A stretch of DNA of 64,000 nucleotides from Candidatus Kuenenia stuttgartensis (GTDB lineage Bacteria > Planctomycetota > Planctomycetia > Isosphaerales > Isosphaeraceae): assembly GCA_945865635.1 (NCBI GenBank), contig CAMBEP010000006.1, forward strand, positions 85,409-149,408, in the 5' to 3' direction. Below the pieces are notes generated by a model, which made no database searches, had not been told where the DNA came from, and saw only the letters and a program-made list of their open reading frames with translations. Below are positions 1 through 8,938 of this stretch, in pieces. Made by a program: the position numbers and the translations under genes. The stretch's first letter is position 1. Every line of letters starts with the position of its first letter.

Positions 1-137
1 ACAATGCCAGTGTCGGGCTCGGCCGGATAAAAATTCAGCTCGACGGCCGTGCCTGTCAAATAACCTCGTCCCTCAAGCCCTGAAGGCTTTTGGATGGTGC
101 GCTGGCCGGGTGCGATGCTCCGAAATGGGTCGCTCAT
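1..137 (-). CDS. lpxC: UDP-3-O-acyl-N-acetylglucosamine deacetylase, N-terminal fragment (cut by window edge)
   Basis: Reading the minus strand from an ATG at 137 gives about 45 codons that run off the window edge. The translation contains QRTIQKP, then GRGYLTGTAVELNFYPAE and PDTGI, which is the characteristic start of LpxC (first beta-layer, with the GxGYLTG turn). LpxC removes the N-acetyl group from UDP-3-O-acyl-GlcNAc, the committed step of lipid A synthesis, in the cytoplasm. The zinc-binding residues lie beyond the edge and cannot be checked. It is the last gene seen of the minus-strand run that includes ompH; the ompH/lpxC neighbourhood is common for outer-membrane biogenesis genes. 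Its presence argues for a cell with a lipid A-bearing outer membrane. Confidence 0.85.
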   Translation of the reverse strand, partial: MSDPFRSIAPGQRTIQKPSGLEGRGYLTGTAVELNFYPAEPDTGI

Positions 138-239
138 GGTGCCTGCAGGATCCTTCCTGGCATTCTTCTCAATCCGATTTCGGCGGGTTCTGATCTGCAA
201 GCACGAAGGGGGCTTTGCAGATGGATTCTGTTTTTGACA

Positions 240-298
240 CACGCCGCCACAACCCGAAGACATCCTTGTCGTCGGGCTGGGGTGGCGTGCTTTTTTTT
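240..298 (+). terminator. Strong intrinsic terminator with no visible upstream gene
   Basis: CACGCC (240-245) pairs with GGCGTG (284-289) and CCCGA (253-257) with TCGGG (272-276); most bases between also pair. The stem is followed at once by eight T (291-298). The T-run is on the plus strand, whereas both flanking genes are on the minus strand, so it does not terminate ompH in the normal sense. It could end a small plus-strand RNA starting between about 140 and 240, or terminate antisense transcription coming out of lpxC. Confidence 0.7.
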
Positions 299-371
299 CT
301 CAACCAGCTTCTAAAGCCGCTCTTACGAGCCGATCTAGAACGATTTTATCGATTGCTTGAGCCTGGCCTGA

Positions 372-1112
372 TCAGTTCCCGCGAGCTGGGGCTGCGGCTG
401 GGGCCGCTGCGCCGGCACCTGTGGCCGCAGCAGGCCGGGCCTGTGCGCCAGCGGTCTTGCGGAACTCCTGGTTCAGGAAGTGCACAACCTGTGGAGTGAT
501 GTCATTGCGTGGGTCTGAGAAAACCACAGTGCGCGACATGGCCGCCATCACCGCGTTTGGCTCAGAGGCCGTCAAAGGCTCATTGGAGACTTTCACCACG
601 TAATTCATCCCTCGCCAGACGGCCACCCGGGAGCTCATGGCCTGAATCTCGCGATAAAGGCCAGCCAGGGCAATCGCTTCAGCCTCGGCCAGATCCTTGC
701 GGGCCGACTCCTGGGTCGCCTCGGCCTGAATCTTCATCTGTGTCAGTTGTTGATCAAATTTCTTGAATTCCGGGCTCGATGGGGCAAGGCTCTGCTGCTT
801 CTCGGCAGCGGCCTTCATGTCGGCCACCATCTTCTGAAGCTCGTTTTGCTTGGCCAATGCCTTGGCCTGCATCTCTTCGCTCATCAGCTTTACTTTTTCA
901 TAGTTCTTGAAAACGGCATCCATGTCAATCGAACCAATCACCGCAGGCAAGCCAGGTGTTGGTGTATTGGATGCGGCCGCTGTCGCTGCGGTGGCGCCTG
1001 TGGTTGATGCAGCGGTTCGCTGGACACCACGATCCTGGGCTTGTTGCTGACCAGAAACCACGCCTGTTGCACATACACAAACCGAAGCAACCAGAATTTC
1101 ACGAATCCGCAT
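372..1112 (-). CDS. OmpH/Skp-family periplasmic chaperone
   Basis: The product is about 246 residues. An N-terminal signal peptide (MRIREILVASVCVCATG followed by VVSGQ) is followed by an Ala/Thr-rich stretch, then GSIDMDAVFKNYEKVK, which matches the start of the OmpH/Skp fold, and a long charged helical region (about residues 75-150) expected to form the coiled-coil tentacle. The C-terminus is Ala/Pro-rich low complexity. Skp-type proteins hold unfolded outer-membrane proteins in the periplasm. The ATG at 1112 is preferred over upstream in-frame starts because it begins exactly at the signal peptide and has AAAGGA about nine bases upstream. The gene lies between dapA and lpxC on the same strand. 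Assignment to the family is firm; the precise client proteins are unknown. Confidence 0.8.
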   Translation of the reverse strand: MRIREILVASVCVCATGVVSGQQQAQDRGVQRTAASTTGATAATAAASNTPTPGLPAVIGSIDMDAVFKNYEKVKLMSEEMQAKALAKQNELQKMVADMKAAAEKQQSLAPSSPEFKKFDQQLTQMKIQAEATQESARKDLAEAEAIALAGLYREIQAMSSRVAVWRGMNYVVKVSNEPLTASEPNAVMAAMSRTVVFSDPRNDITPQVVHFLNQEFRKTAGAQARPAAATGAGAAAPAAAPARGN

Positions 1113-1310
1113 GATAATACATCCTTTAAAGGCAGAAAAGGCTATTCCTCGAATGGAGAGGATCGGATCAGCCTGATCCAGAATGACTTCGAATTGGCGA
1201 TGCCGGAGCTTGCGAAATTCCATCCCGCAAGCGTGTTCCGGTGAGTCACGCAATTTCTCTTAATCCGCGCCGGGGGTCAACCCCAAAACAATCGGAAAAT
1301 TCTCAAGTTT

Positions 1311-2225
1311 TCACGAAACTTTTCCGAAGAGCCCATATTTATCCAGACTCCTGACCAGCTTCTCACGACCCGCCTGATCCAATGGCACCAGTGGCAATCG
1401 CAATACTCCATTGCCCCGGCCCAGCACCTGCATCGCCGTTTTCACCGGCACGGGATTCGGCGCCAGACTCAGCAGATCCTTGCACAGGCCAAAAAGCTTC
1501 AGGTGCCAGGCCAGCGAACCTGACAGATCGCTTGCCCCATAGGCCGCCAGCATGGCCATCACATCGCGCGGAACAATATTTCCCACCACCGACACCACGC
1601 CCTCTCCACCCACTGAAAGATAAGGTATGGTCAGACTGTCGTCGCCTGAAAGCACTGTCAGGTTTGTGCGCAAGACCAGTTCGCTGGTCTGATCAAGCGA
1701 ACCAGCGGCCTCCTTGATCGCCACAATCGTCTCCAGGTGCGACAGCTTCTCGACGGTATCAGGCTCAATGTTCCTGCCCGTCCGGGCCGGGATATTGTAA
1801 AGCACCAGCGGAATTTCGCATGCCTCGGCAATTGCCGCAAAGTGGGCGTAAAGCCCTTCCTGACTCGGCCGATTGTAATACGGCGAAACTTGCAGGGATG
1901 CGTCTGCACCCATGCGCTGGGCAAACTTCGTCAGCCGAATGGCTTCGCTCGTCGCGTTTGAGCCCGTTCCAGCCATGACCTTGCAGCGACCCGCCGAGGC
2001 CTCAACCACCGTGGCAATCACACGCTCGTGCTCATCGTGCGACAGAGTCGGTGATTCACCCGTCGTGCCCACTGGGGCAAGTGTCGGTGTGCCCTCGGCC
2101 ACGTGCCACTCCACAAGCTGTTTCAAAGCTGCATAATCGACCTCGCCCGAGGCATGGAAAGGCGTGACCAAAGCCACGGTCAGTCCGGCGAAGTTGTGTC
2201 CTTTGGTTGGCATGTGCTTGATCAT
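1311..2225 (-). CDS. dapA: 4-hydroxy-tetrahydrodipicolinate synthase
   Basis: This 304-residue protein condenses pyruvate with aspartate semialdehyde in lysine and diaminopimelate synthesis. It shows the family landmarks in order: TVALVTPF at the N-terminus, VGTTGESPTLSHDEH (the GTTGE substrate loop), YYNRPSQEGLYAHF with the catalytic Tyr, LYNIPARTG, and VAIKEAAGS with the Schiff-base Lys. Length is normal for the family (about 290-300). The start is taken as ATG 2225; ATG 2213 (MPTKGHNF) is an equally possible start because neither has a clear ribosome-binding site. It is 66 bases downstream of pdxJ on the same strand and may be cotranscribed with it. Lysine-pathway DapA and related aldolases (NanA-like) share the fold, but the motifs favour DapA. 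Confidence 0.9.
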   Translation of the reverse strand: MIKHMPTKGHNFAGLTVALVTPFHASGEVDYAALKQLVEWHVAEGTPTLAPVGTTGESPTLSHDEHERVIATVVEASAGRCKVMAGTGSNATSEAIRLTKFAQRMGADASLQVSPYYNRPSQEGLYAHFAAIAEACEIPLVLYNIPARTGRNIEPDTVEKLSHLETIVAIKEAAGSLDQTSELVLRTNLTVLSGDDSLTIPYLSVGGEGVVSVVGNIVPRDVMAMLAAYGASDLSGSLAWHLKLFGLCKDLLSLAPNPVPVKTAMQVLGRGNGVLRLPLVPLDQAGREKLVRSLDKYGLFGKVS

Positions 2226-2291
2226 TTGTTGAGCTTTGAGAATCTTTGTTCAGGATGAAGGGTCAGATTGCTGACAAAATTATGGCTTGAA

Positions 2292-3035
2292 TCACGGCAG
2301 ATGTCGAGCGGCATGCGCTGCAACAATCAACGATTTCATCTCGGAAACCGCTTGACGCATGCCAATGAGCAAGGCCCGCGACACAATGGAATGACCAATA
2401 TTGAGCTCTTCCATGTGGGCAATCGCGGCCACCGAAGTCACATTCAGATAGTTCAGGCCATGCCCGCAATGCAGATGCAGGCCACGGGCCACGGACTCAG
2501 CGCTGGCACGCTTCAAAACGCCCAGTTCATGCTCCATCCTGGCCTTGGTCGGCGCATCTGCATAAGTGCCTGTGTGCAGTTCCACGGCATCGGCTCCAAG
2601 CTCGGCACAGGCGTCCACCTGGGCCAGATCAGGGTCGATAAACAGGCTTACCGGTATCCCCAGTTCATGGCAGAAATCAATCGCTGCCTTTACGCTATCT
2701 CGATGCCTGAGAATATCCAGACCGCCCTCGGTCGTCAGTTCCTCGCGCTTCTCCGGTACAAATGTCACATAATTCGGCCGGTGCGTGCGCACCATCTCAA
2801 GTATCTCGCCCGTGATGGCCGCTTCCAGATTCAGAGAGCTTTGCACCGTCTCGCGCAGAACACGCAAGTCTCGCTCCTGGATATGCCTGCGATCTTCCCG
2901 CAGGTGAATGGTGATGACATCGGCCCCGCCCAGTTCGGCCAGCACCACAGCCGCCACCGGGTCTGGCTCCATCCCCCTACGCGCCTGACGTATCGTCGCA
3001 ATATGATCGACATTCACACCGAGTCGAGGAACCAT
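2292..3035 (-). CDS. pdxJ: Pyridoxine 5'-phosphate synthase
   Basis: The 247-residue product condenses 1-deoxyxylulose 5-phosphate with 3-amino-2-oxopropyl phosphate to give pyridoxine 5'-phosphate, the last ring-closing step of the DXP-dependent vitamin B6 route. PdxJ motifs are clear: [17 protein letters not shown] at the N-terminus, [37 protein letters not shown] and LHCGHGLNY. Length and motif order match the octameric TIM-barrel family. The ATG at 3035 directly precedes the conserved PRLGVNVDH. It sits between the helicase gene and dapA on the minus strand, with 256 bases separating it from the helicase stop. Confidence 0.93.
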   Translation of the reverse strand: MVPRLGVNVDHIATIRQARRGMEPDPVAAVVLAELGGADVITIHLREDRRHIQERDLRVLRETVQSSLNLEAAITGEILEMVRTHRPNYVTFVPEKREELTTEGGLDILRHRDSVKAAIDFCHELGIPVSLFIDPDLAQVDACAELGADAVELHTGTYADAPTKARMEHELGVLKRASAESVARGLHLHCGHGLNYLNVTSVAAIAHMEELNIGHSIVSRALLIGMRQAVSEMKSLIVAAHAARHLP

Positions 3036-3291
3036 GCTGTTTCAAAGCCTCCAAAAATCGCATCCGCTCAGCCAAAGCCACTAACCTGGGGCGAGCGGGC
3101 CATGAGCTTGGCATCCACTCTCATCAAACCAGTTTCAAACCGGAAAATCAAGGAGAAATCAGATCCGCCAAGCCCTTCCAGCAGTCGTCAGATTTAGAAA
3201 GAACCCGCCAGCACTTGCCGCTACCGATAGAATCAGGTTTCAAGCCCGGAATGATCGGCTGGCACGGAAAGCAAGCTTCGAGCCTGACCTT

Positions 3292-5655
3292 TCAGGATTC
3301 GTTCGGCTTACGACCCTGGAGCACTTTCAGGGGCGACATGGCAATGACAAACGCAACTTCGCCTCGGGTTGCAAATTTGACCTTGGCTTTGGTCTTGGGG
3401 CCACTGCCTTCCAGCGCGACCACTCGGCCCACTCCATAAGCCGGGTGCGCAACCGATGCCCCGATCTGGAAGTCGGCTGGATCCGGCCTCGGGCCTGGCG
3501 TCGGTGCCACCCCCGATGAGCTTGCCATATGGGCGCGGGCCAGGTCGCCGGCGGTCATGATTCGGGCCCTGGTCTCAGGCAAGGCGGGTTTGGAGACCGG
3601 GGAATAAGGGTCTCGATTCACGCGAGAGGATCCACCCTGGTTTGAGAATCCGCCTGTGTTGGCGGGGCGATGGTTGTCGTCCTCCCAGTACCTCCCGGGC
3701 CGTCCGCCACCGCCTGAGGCGTTGATCCGTTCAATACAGTCCCGGGGCAGTTCCTTGAGGAATGGTGAATCGATGGTGGCGGCTCGCTGGCCTCGAAATT
3801 CCCTGATCCGACAATGACTCAGGTAGAGTTCTTTCTGGGCCCGTGTGATGCCGACAAAAAGCAGCCTTCGCTCCTCTTCCATCTCGTCGGGCTTCTCTTT
3901 GGCCCTGTGGTGCGGCAAAATACCTTCCTCAAGACCCACGATGAAGACCACAGGAAACTCCAGCCCCTTGGCCGCATGCATGGTCATCAGCGTAATGCTG
4001 CCCTGGTCGTCGTCCCAGCGGTCGACGGCTGAAGAGAGGGTGGCTTCCTCAAGAAATTTACGCATGTTGGAGTCGCCCGGGTGGTCGTCCTCAAAGATAT
4101 GGGCGGCCGAAATCAGCTCCAGGACGTTTTCGGTACGGTCCTTGGCCTCGGCGGTCGGGAGGCTGTCGAGCATCTCCTGATAACCGGTCTCGCGCACGAT
4201 TCGCTTGATGAAATCGCCCGGTTTTTCAGTTTCGGCATGGGCCCTGAGATCGTCGATGAGCATGGTGAAATCGCGGAGCGTACTCAGGGTCCGATCCTTG
4301 ACGCCAGGAATCGACGCGGCTTCCCGGCAGGTATCAAGCAGGCTGAGGCCCCGGCGGGAGGCATAGTCGCCAATGCGTTCAAGGGCGACCTTGCCGAGCC
4401 CGCGGGTGGGCACATTGATGATCCGCGCAAGTGCGATGTCGTTTCTGGGGTTGAGCGCAACGTGTGCAAAGGCAAGCACATCCTTGATTTCAGCGCGTTC
4501 ATAGAAAGAGACCCCGCCGACGATCTGGCAGGGCAGTTTGGCCTTCTGCTTGATGCCCATTTCGAGGCCCCGGGAGAGCGCCGAAACACGATAGAAGACA
4601 GCAATATCAGCAGCTTTGTATTTGCCGGACTTGATCAACTGGACGATCTGGTCGGCGACTCCGTCCGCCTCATCGCGCTCGCTGCCGTAGGTCGTCAGTT
4701 GGATCGGGAGCCCGGCGGGGTTGCCGGTCAGGAGCTGCTTGGCCTTACGCCGTTTGTTGAACTTGATCAGGTGGTCGGCCACAGCCAAAATGTTCTTTGT
4801 ACTGCGGTAGTTCTGTTCGAGCTTGACGACTTTGCAACCAGGGTAATCGCGTTCAAACTCGAGGATGTTGTTGAGGTTGGCCCCGCGCCATCCATAAATC
4901 GACTGGTCTGGGTCGCCAGTGGCACAAAGATTTTTGACGTCCATGTTAAGGGCGCGTAAAATGGCATACTGGGCGAGGTTTGTGTCCTGGTATTCGTCGA
5001 CCATGATATATCGGTATCGCTGGTCAAGCTGCTGGCGAGTGACAGGATTTTCTTTCAGGAGCTGGACCGTCAGGGTCAGGAGATCGTCGAAGTCGGCGGC
5101 ATTCTGCTTGCGAAGAAACTCTTGGTAGCTGACATAGGCGAGTCGCAAAAGTTTCTCCTCAGCGGCCGGATCCACCGAATTGAAGCTGGCCCGCGGGGCT
5201 GCGAGGTCATTTTTGGCCCTGCTGATGATGTTGTCGATCTTGTCGGCAGAGAGATTGAGCTGTTCGAGAACTTCTTCGTGGGGCTCGAGAATCTGCTTGA
5301 GTGCCTTGAGGCGGTCCTGCGTATCGAAAATCGTGAATCCGGAGTCGAGCCCAACGGCCTCACCATATTGCCTGAGTAGCCTGACACAAAGGCTGTGAAA
5401 CGTGCTGACCCAAACCCCGGAGCCGGGCTTGAGGGCTTCAACACGTTCGCGCATCTCGCCTGCGGCCTTGTTGGTGAATGTCAGGGCCAGAATGGATCCG
5501 CCCGAGATGCCCTGATTGAGCATGTGGGCCGCGCGCCGTGTGATCACCCGGGTTTTGCCAGAGCCTGCGGCCGCAACGATCAGAAGCGGGCCATCGATGG
5601 TCGTGACGGCTTCCTGTTGGGCGGGGGTCAGGTCATTCAGCAGGTGTTGGCTCAA
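3292..5655 (-). CDS. pcrA: UvrD/PcrA-type superfamily 1A DNA helicase
   Basis: This 787-residue protein has all SF1A helicase motifs: a Q-motif-like LTPAQQEAV, Walker A AAAGSGKTRVITRRA, motif II VDEYQDTN, motif III GDPDQSIYGWRGAN, motif V TMHAAKGLEFP and motif VI VGITRAQKELYL. It unwinds DNA 3'-5' in nucleotide-excision and mismatch repair and in removing proteins from DNA. The C-terminal 50 residues (FQIGASVAHPAYGVGRVV onward) form the Tudor-like domain that in PcrA/UvrD binds RNA polymerase. The start codon is TTG at 5655, supported by AGGA nine bases upstream and by homology of the encoded N-terminus. It is transcribed divergently from the TPR membrane protein. PcrA and UvrD cannot be told apart from the sequence alone. 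Confidence 0.92.
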   Translation of the reverse strand: MSQHLLNDLTPAQQEAVTTIDGPLLIVAAAGSGKTRVITRRAAHMLNQGISGGSILALTFTNKAAGEMRERVEALKPGSGVWVSTFHSLCVRLLRQYGEAVGLDSGFTIFDTQDRLKALKQILEPHEEVLEQLNLSADKIDNIISRAKNDLAAPRASFNSVDPAAEEKLLRLAYVSYQEFLRKQNAADFDDLLTLTVQLLKENPVTRQQLDQRYRYIMVDEYQDTNLAQYAILRALNMDVKNLCATGDPDQSIYGWRGANLNNILEFERDYPGCKVVKLEQNYRSTKNILAVADHLIKFNKRRKAKQLLTGNPAGLPIQLTTYGSERDEADGVADQIVQLIKSGKYKAADIAVFYRVSALSRGLEMGIKQKAKLPCQIVGGVSFYERAEIKDVLAFAHVALNPRNDIALARIINVPTRGLGKVALERIGDYASRRGLSLLDTCREAASIPGVKDRTLSTLRDFTMLIDDLRAHAETEKPGDFIKRIVRETGYQEMLDSLPTAEAKDRTENVLELISAAHIFEDDHPGDSNMRKFLEEATLSSAVDRWDDDQGSITLMTMHAAKGLEFPVVFIVGLEEGILPHHRAKEKPDEMEEERRLLFVGITRAQKELYLSHCRIREFRGQRAATIDSPFLKELPRDCIERINASGGGGRPGRYWEDDNHRPANTGGFSNQGGSSRVNRDPYSPVSKPALPETRARIMTAGDLARAHMASSSGVAPTPGPRPDPADFQIGASVAHPAYGVGRVVALEGSGPKTKAKVKFATRGEVAFVIAMSPLKVLQGRKPNES

Positions 5656-5842
5656 CTTCGTATCATCCTGAATTCATGTTGTGTTCATCTGCGGATCGGT
5701 TCCACCATGAACATGAGGCAAGCCCCCGGCACCCAATTCCGCAAGAATTCACGGCGAATCTGGCTTTAGGCAACCGACCGCCCTATGATACGATACTCGT
5801 CAAGCGATCGGTATCAATTCACTCAAATCAGTTCATGGATTC

Positions 5843-8836
5843 ATGGCCCGAACCAACGCCGACACCAATCTTAAGACCGTTTCCGACAATCCCCAGGGCG
5901 AGTCTGGCCAGCCTTCAGGTGCCAGGACTCGTGCAGTGCGAGGCTGGGGACTCATGCTTCATCCACTGGAGCTGGTGTTGCTTGTCGCGTTTTTGGCACT
6001 TGTCTTCCTGTTGGGAGTTTTCCCGCTCAAGGACACAGACTTCTGGTGGCACCTGCGCACCGGCGACTGGATCCTGGCCAATGGCAAAGTCCCACGCGTT
6101 GACCTCTACACCTATACCGTTCCCGAAGCTCGCTGGGTCGACCTGCACTGGGGCTTTCAAGTGCTGCTCTCCATCGGCTATGGGCTGGGCGGAGTGCCGC
6201 TCCTGAACATCGCCAAGTGCTTGATCACCTCCGCCGCAATGGCGGTGCTGGTTCTGGGCTGCCGCCGGCCTGGCTGGCCCTTCTGGGTCAGCCTCCTGAG
6301 CTGGTGCCCTGCCCTTCTGGTGCTCGCAGGCCGCATGTATGTCAGGCCCGAGACGATTTCGCTCTGGTGGATGTCGTTGGTCATGCTTGTCGTCTTCCAT
6401 TGGCGCAAATATCCTCGGATCATGTGGCTCCTGCCGCCAGTGTTTCTTGGCTGGGTCAATACCCAAGGCCTTTTTGTGCTTGGATTTGTGATTCTGGCAA
6501 TGGGCTTGGCCGAAGTGGCTGCGGATCCAGCCTCCTGGCAGCGCAGCCAGCGCCCGTGGTGGAGCCGCACAGTGGCCTGCATCGGCTTGTCGGTCATTGC
6601 AACCCTCTTCAACCCCTATGGCTTTAGGGGGCTAATCTTCCCTTTGGAACTGGCGGGAACCATGGGCAACCCGGTCTTTCGCTCCATCGGCGAACTGACT
6701 CCCATTCCGCAGTTTATACAAAGCCTTGGTTTCAAGCAGTTTCCGCTCCATTTTTCGATCAAGTCCATACCCGTCGCACTTGAAGTCATCGCAACCGGGT
6801 TCACCTCATTCCCGCTGCCCCTGAAGCTTCATCTGGGTTCCATGTTGCTCTGCTTCCTAAGCTTCGTGGTGCCTCTGACGATTGGATTCATACAGATTTT
6901 CATGGGAGTTGGCAGCTATCGGGTGGCCGATGAGACAATCGAGCCAATTGCACCGGAAAAGTCAAAGTCTGGCCGTTCCAGAAGCAAAGCCAGACAGGCC
7001 GGTGATTTTCACACGGTGCGGCCCCCAGTTTCCGCCTTCCTTCGATTCTCACTGTTCCGGTTCCTGATGTTCGTTTTCTTTAGTCTCCTGAGCTTTCAGG
7101 CGACCCGAAACAGCCACCAGTTTGCGGCTGTCATCGGCACAGTCACCGCTGCAAATTTCGCCGAATGGGCCAGCCTTTATGGCGTGGGCCAAAAGCCCTC
7201 CAAAAAACGCCGCACTGCCAGCCTTGTCAATCGCCTTTCGCCCGGTAATTCGGTCGCTCTGGCCGTGGTCTTGCTCCTGCTTGTCTGGGTCGGTTCAAGC
7301 CAGTTTTACAACGATGCCGGCGAGGGCCGAACCATCGGCTGGGGCGAAGAGCCCCTGTGGTTCCCTCATGCTGCAGTCAAGGCCTCTGCCGGAGAGGGAC
7401 TGCCCGACAAGTTCGCCTCATTCCACAATGGCCATGCCGCACTTTATGACTATTACTGGGGCCCTGACCGTAAGGTCTATACTGATGCCAGGCTGGAAGT
7501 CATCGGTCCGGTTCTCTATCAGGATCAGATCCGCCTCGGGACGGCTCTGAACATGACTGAGCCCGCCTGGAAAGGACTCGTCGCCAAAGCGGGCCGCCCT
7601 GTGATTCTGGCCGACCATCTGGCCAATTCCGGAGTGAGTGTCACACTGATGTCGGCCAGCGACTATGCCTGTATCCATTTCGATCCCGTTGCGGCCGTCT
7701 TTGCACCTCTCGAATCGCTGCCCGGTTCAAATCGGAAACGGTTCGACTTTCTGAAGGCCCATTACGATCCCCAGGAATTTCATGCCCTATCACGCCCGGA
7801 GCGGCTGGCACTCGCCCGCGCCTTGCGCAATCTGGGCGGTGGGCTGGCCGCAAGCCAGAGAGACGACCTGGTCAGGCCGCTAGTCCTGAGCGGCATCGGT
7901 CTCTGTTCGGATTTGACGGCCGAGGATCCGACCCTTTCGGCCGCCTGGAAATTGCTTGGACAGATGCTCAATATTAGCCTCCAGGCAGCCCCCAGAGAGC
8001 AGCCGCCAACCCGTTTTCAGCCACTTGATGACCTCGACGCAGTGCGCGGGATTTATGCCCTCAAACGCGCCATTGAACTCAACCCGGAAGACTTCTCAGG
8101 CCTCTACACCCTGGCCATGATCCAGCGCAACCTGGTCCAGTTCGACCAAGAACTGGAAAGCCTGGCAAAGCTCATCACACTGACACCCACCAACACCATG
8201 CAATCGGCGGAAATTGAGAATGCTGTTGGCCGAATCGCAACTCTCAGGCAGCTTATGGGGATCAACATGGACTCCACAAGCCGAACATCAAAAACTCAGC
8301 CGTCGCTCTCTTCATCGGTCATGATCGAGCTGGCCAAGCCGCTGCCAAGCCCAGGCTCAAGCCGCGCAGAAATCGAACGCAATGTCAATTCGCTTCTTAA
8401 AAACGGACTGGTTCGCCGGGCTGCCGAGACTCTCAATGCATCGCTGCCCCTGGACGATGCCCCCACCGAATTGCTTGACGAACTTGGATCGCTCTGGCTT
8501 TGGCTCGGCCGACCCGAAGACGCCAGACAGGCCTTCGGGCGAATAAAAATCGAACCTCTCAGGCAAAGCCGGCTGGCCGCCTGCTGGATTGCCACCAACC
8601 ATCGTCAGGAAGCTCTCAAACTGCTCGACGAAGCCGCCGCCTTCAAGCCTACCTCTGGCGCCGAGAATTCAGGGACTTTCCTGGAAGTCATCGTCTTGAA
8701 AACCCGGCTCGCTATGGAATCCGGCAACCTCGACTCTGCCAAATCAGGAATCCGATTGCTGGACGAAATCCCAAAAACCGGGCCCAATGCCGATCTGGTC
8801 GAACGTCTCAAAAAGTCTTTTCCCCGCGACAACTGA
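5843..8836 (+). CDS. Multi-pass membrane protein with C-terminal TPR region, GT-C-like
   Basis: The 997-residue protein begins with a hydrophilic tail, then a membrane segment (LELVLLVAFLALVFLLGVF) followed by KDTDFWWHLRTGDWIL. An acidic pair in the first extracytoplasmic loop before a Trp/His-rich patch is reminiscent of GT-C membrane glycosyltransferases. Further hydrophobic segments run to about residue 480, interrupted by a basic cytoplasmic-looking loop (EKSKSGRSRSKARQAG). The C-terminal half is soluble and contains TPR-like helices, for example around GLYTLAMIQRNLVQFDQELE and LWLWLGRPEDARQAF. It could transfer sugars from a lipid carrier or act as a scaffold; no substrate can be named. 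It converges with the membrane protein at 8939. Confidence 0.6.
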   Translation: MARTNADTNLKTVSDNPQGESGQPSGARTRAVRGWGLMLHPLELVLLVAFLALVFLLGVFPLKDTDFWWHLRTGDWILANGKVPRVDLYTYTVPEARWVDLHWGFQVLLSIGYGLGGVPLLNIAKCLITSAAMAVLVLGCRRPGWPFWVSLLSWCPALLVLAGRMYVRPETISLWWMSLVMLVVFHWRKYPRIMWLLPPVFLGWVNTQGLFVLGFVILAMGLAEVAADPASWQRSQRPWWSRTVACIGLSVIATLFNPYGFRGLIFPLELAGTMGNPVFRSIGELTPIPQFIQSLGFKQFPLHFSIKSIPVALEVIATGFTSFPLPLKLHLGSMLLCFLSFVVPLTIGFIQIFMGVGSYRVADETIEPIAPEKSKSGRSRSKARQAGDFHTVRPPVSAFLRFSLFRFLMFVFFSLLSFQATRNSHQFAAVIGTVTAANFAEWASLYGVGQKPSKKRRTASLVNRLSPGNSVALAVVLLLLVWVGSSQFYNDAGEGRTIGWGEEPLWFPHAAVKASAGEGLPDKFASFHNGHAALYDYYWGPDRKVYTDARLEVIGPVLYQDQIRLGTALNMTEPAWKGLVAKAGRPVILADHLANSGVSVTLMSASDYACIHFDPVAAVFAPLESLPGSNRKRFDFLKAHYDPQEFHALSRPERLALARALRNLGGGLAASQRDDLVRPLVLSGIGLCSDLTAEDPTLSAAWKLLGQMLNISLQAAPREQPPTRFQPLDDLDAVRGIYALKRAIELNPEDFSGLYTLAMIQRNLVQFDQELESLAKLITLTPTNTMQSAEIENAVGRIATLRQLMGINMDSTSRTSKTQPSLSSSVMIELAKPLPSPGSSRAEIERNVNSLLKNGLVRRAAETLNASLPLDDAPTELLDELGSLWLWLGRPEDARQAFGRIKIEPLRQSRLAACWIATNHRQEALKLLDEAAAFKPTSGAENSGTFLEVIVLKTRLAMESGNLDSAKSGIRLLDEIPKTGPNADLVERLKKSFPRDN

Positions 8837-8938
8837 ATCCTCTACAATTCGACGGACCCTGCTCGGCAAAAGATCTCAAAACCGTATCCTTGCTCGAATG
8901 CGATCGTCCAACAAGTCTTCATTTTGATCCGGCGCAAT

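Noticed and set aside
90..499. Two small plus-strand open frames near the window start
   Set aside because: They run across the lpxC start, the terminator hairpin and the ompH end; they have no ribosome-binding site and no coding character.
2268..3197. 309-codon plus-strand open frame opposite pdxJ
   Set aside because: Its translation has no domain character and it is the exact antisense of a well-conserved enzyme gene; it is open because of codon bias.
4081..4959. 292-codon plus-strand open frame inside the helicase gene
   Set aside because: Antisense shadow of conserved helicase motifs.
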